64,000 bases of DNA, from positions 24,240,877-24,304,876 of the forward strand of contig JAPWDM010000005.1 in assembly GCA_035578155.1 (NCBI GenBank). The letters run 5' to 3'. The position numbers were made by a program, and so were the translations under genes. How positions within the stretch are numbered: the first letter of the stretch is position 1; each line of letters starts with the position of its first letter. Source of the stretch: Brachynemurus nebulosus. Lineage: Eukaryota; Arthropoda; Insecta; Neuroptera; Myrmeleontidae. A model generated the notes under the pieces. The model saw only the letters and a program-made list of their open reading frames with translations, did no database searches and was not told the origin of the DNA. Positions 63,907 through 64,000 of this stretch are shown in pieces.

Positions 63907-64000
63907 CTGCAAACATACGATCAATATAGGGCCAATCCATGTCAAATGGTTTAAGGTAGTAGTCTGGTAACTCTCGCTGTTTTTCATACCTATTTTTAGG

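Larger units (their letters stand above)
30355..64000 (-). other. Probable 5' intron/flank of Drop/msh; no host exon seen
   Basis: Everything upstream of the internal exon is AT-rich and filled with repeats. I looked on the minus strand for a GC-rich frame with an engrailed-homology-like motif or any Msx N-terminal similarity and saw none, so the first exon is probably outside the window. This is inference from absence: a small or diverged exon could be missed. Individual repeats are listed separately. Confidence 0.45.

Overview
The window looks like a piece of an AT-rich arthropod nuclear genome, probably an insect. Genes are very sparse, coding exons are far more GC-rich than their surroundings, introns are long with standard GT/AG borders, and the rest is packed with DNA transposon relics. 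The order of insect cannot be decided from the sequence alone.

Only one host gene is firmly visible: the muscle segment homeobox gene (Drop/msh, the arthropod Msx), on the minus strand. Two coding exons are present. The exon at 30170-30354 carries the Msx-type lead-in and homeodomain residues 1-44. The exon at 23872-24315 carries homeodomain residues 45-60, a His/Pro-rich C-terminal tail and the stop codon. A 5.85-kb intron separates them exactly between homeodomain positions 44 and 45. The exon at 30170 starts with a good splice acceptor, so at least one upstream exon exists, but no convincing N-terminal exon is seen between 30355 and 64000. Most of the right half is therefore probably first intron and/or upstream flank.

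The rest is mobile and repetitive DNA, layer on layer. Left part (1-24 kb): a GC-rich patch, a decayed non-LTR retrotransposon 3' end (about 3.4-4.0 kb), a piggyBac-like TTAA element (9.07-9.82 kb), hAT-like MITEs, a TA-flanked hairpin MITE (11.6-11.9 kb) and a 2.2-kb foldback with nearly identical arms of about 1 kb (15.75-17.94 kb). Middle part (25-43 kb): small MITEs in the Msx intron, a pogo-like MITE, a mariner relic split by a 1.54-kb CACGG-ended element, nested MITEs at 38.5-39.3 kb, and a symmetric 1.96-kb element (39.3-41.3 kb). That element is built from 103-bp units, each carrying a textbook heat-shock-factor site. Right part (43-64 kb): a 120-bp tandem satellite, several copies of a repeat family that carries a TA microsatellite at a fixed internal position, a second TTAA element, a GC-rich palindromic MITE, a perfect 200-bp palindrome, a hAT relic with a recognisable transposase C-terminus, and a third hAT-like MITE family.

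Two themes stand out. First, several hAT-like families with 7-8 bp target duplications share TAG(T/G)GATG ends and have different short subterminal repeat arrays. Second, the symmetric element at 39.3-41.3 kb is an array of perfect heat shock elements at an exact 103-bp period, lying on the far 5' side of a developmental homeobox gene. It is the best candidate here for an undescribed regulatory or transposon system.
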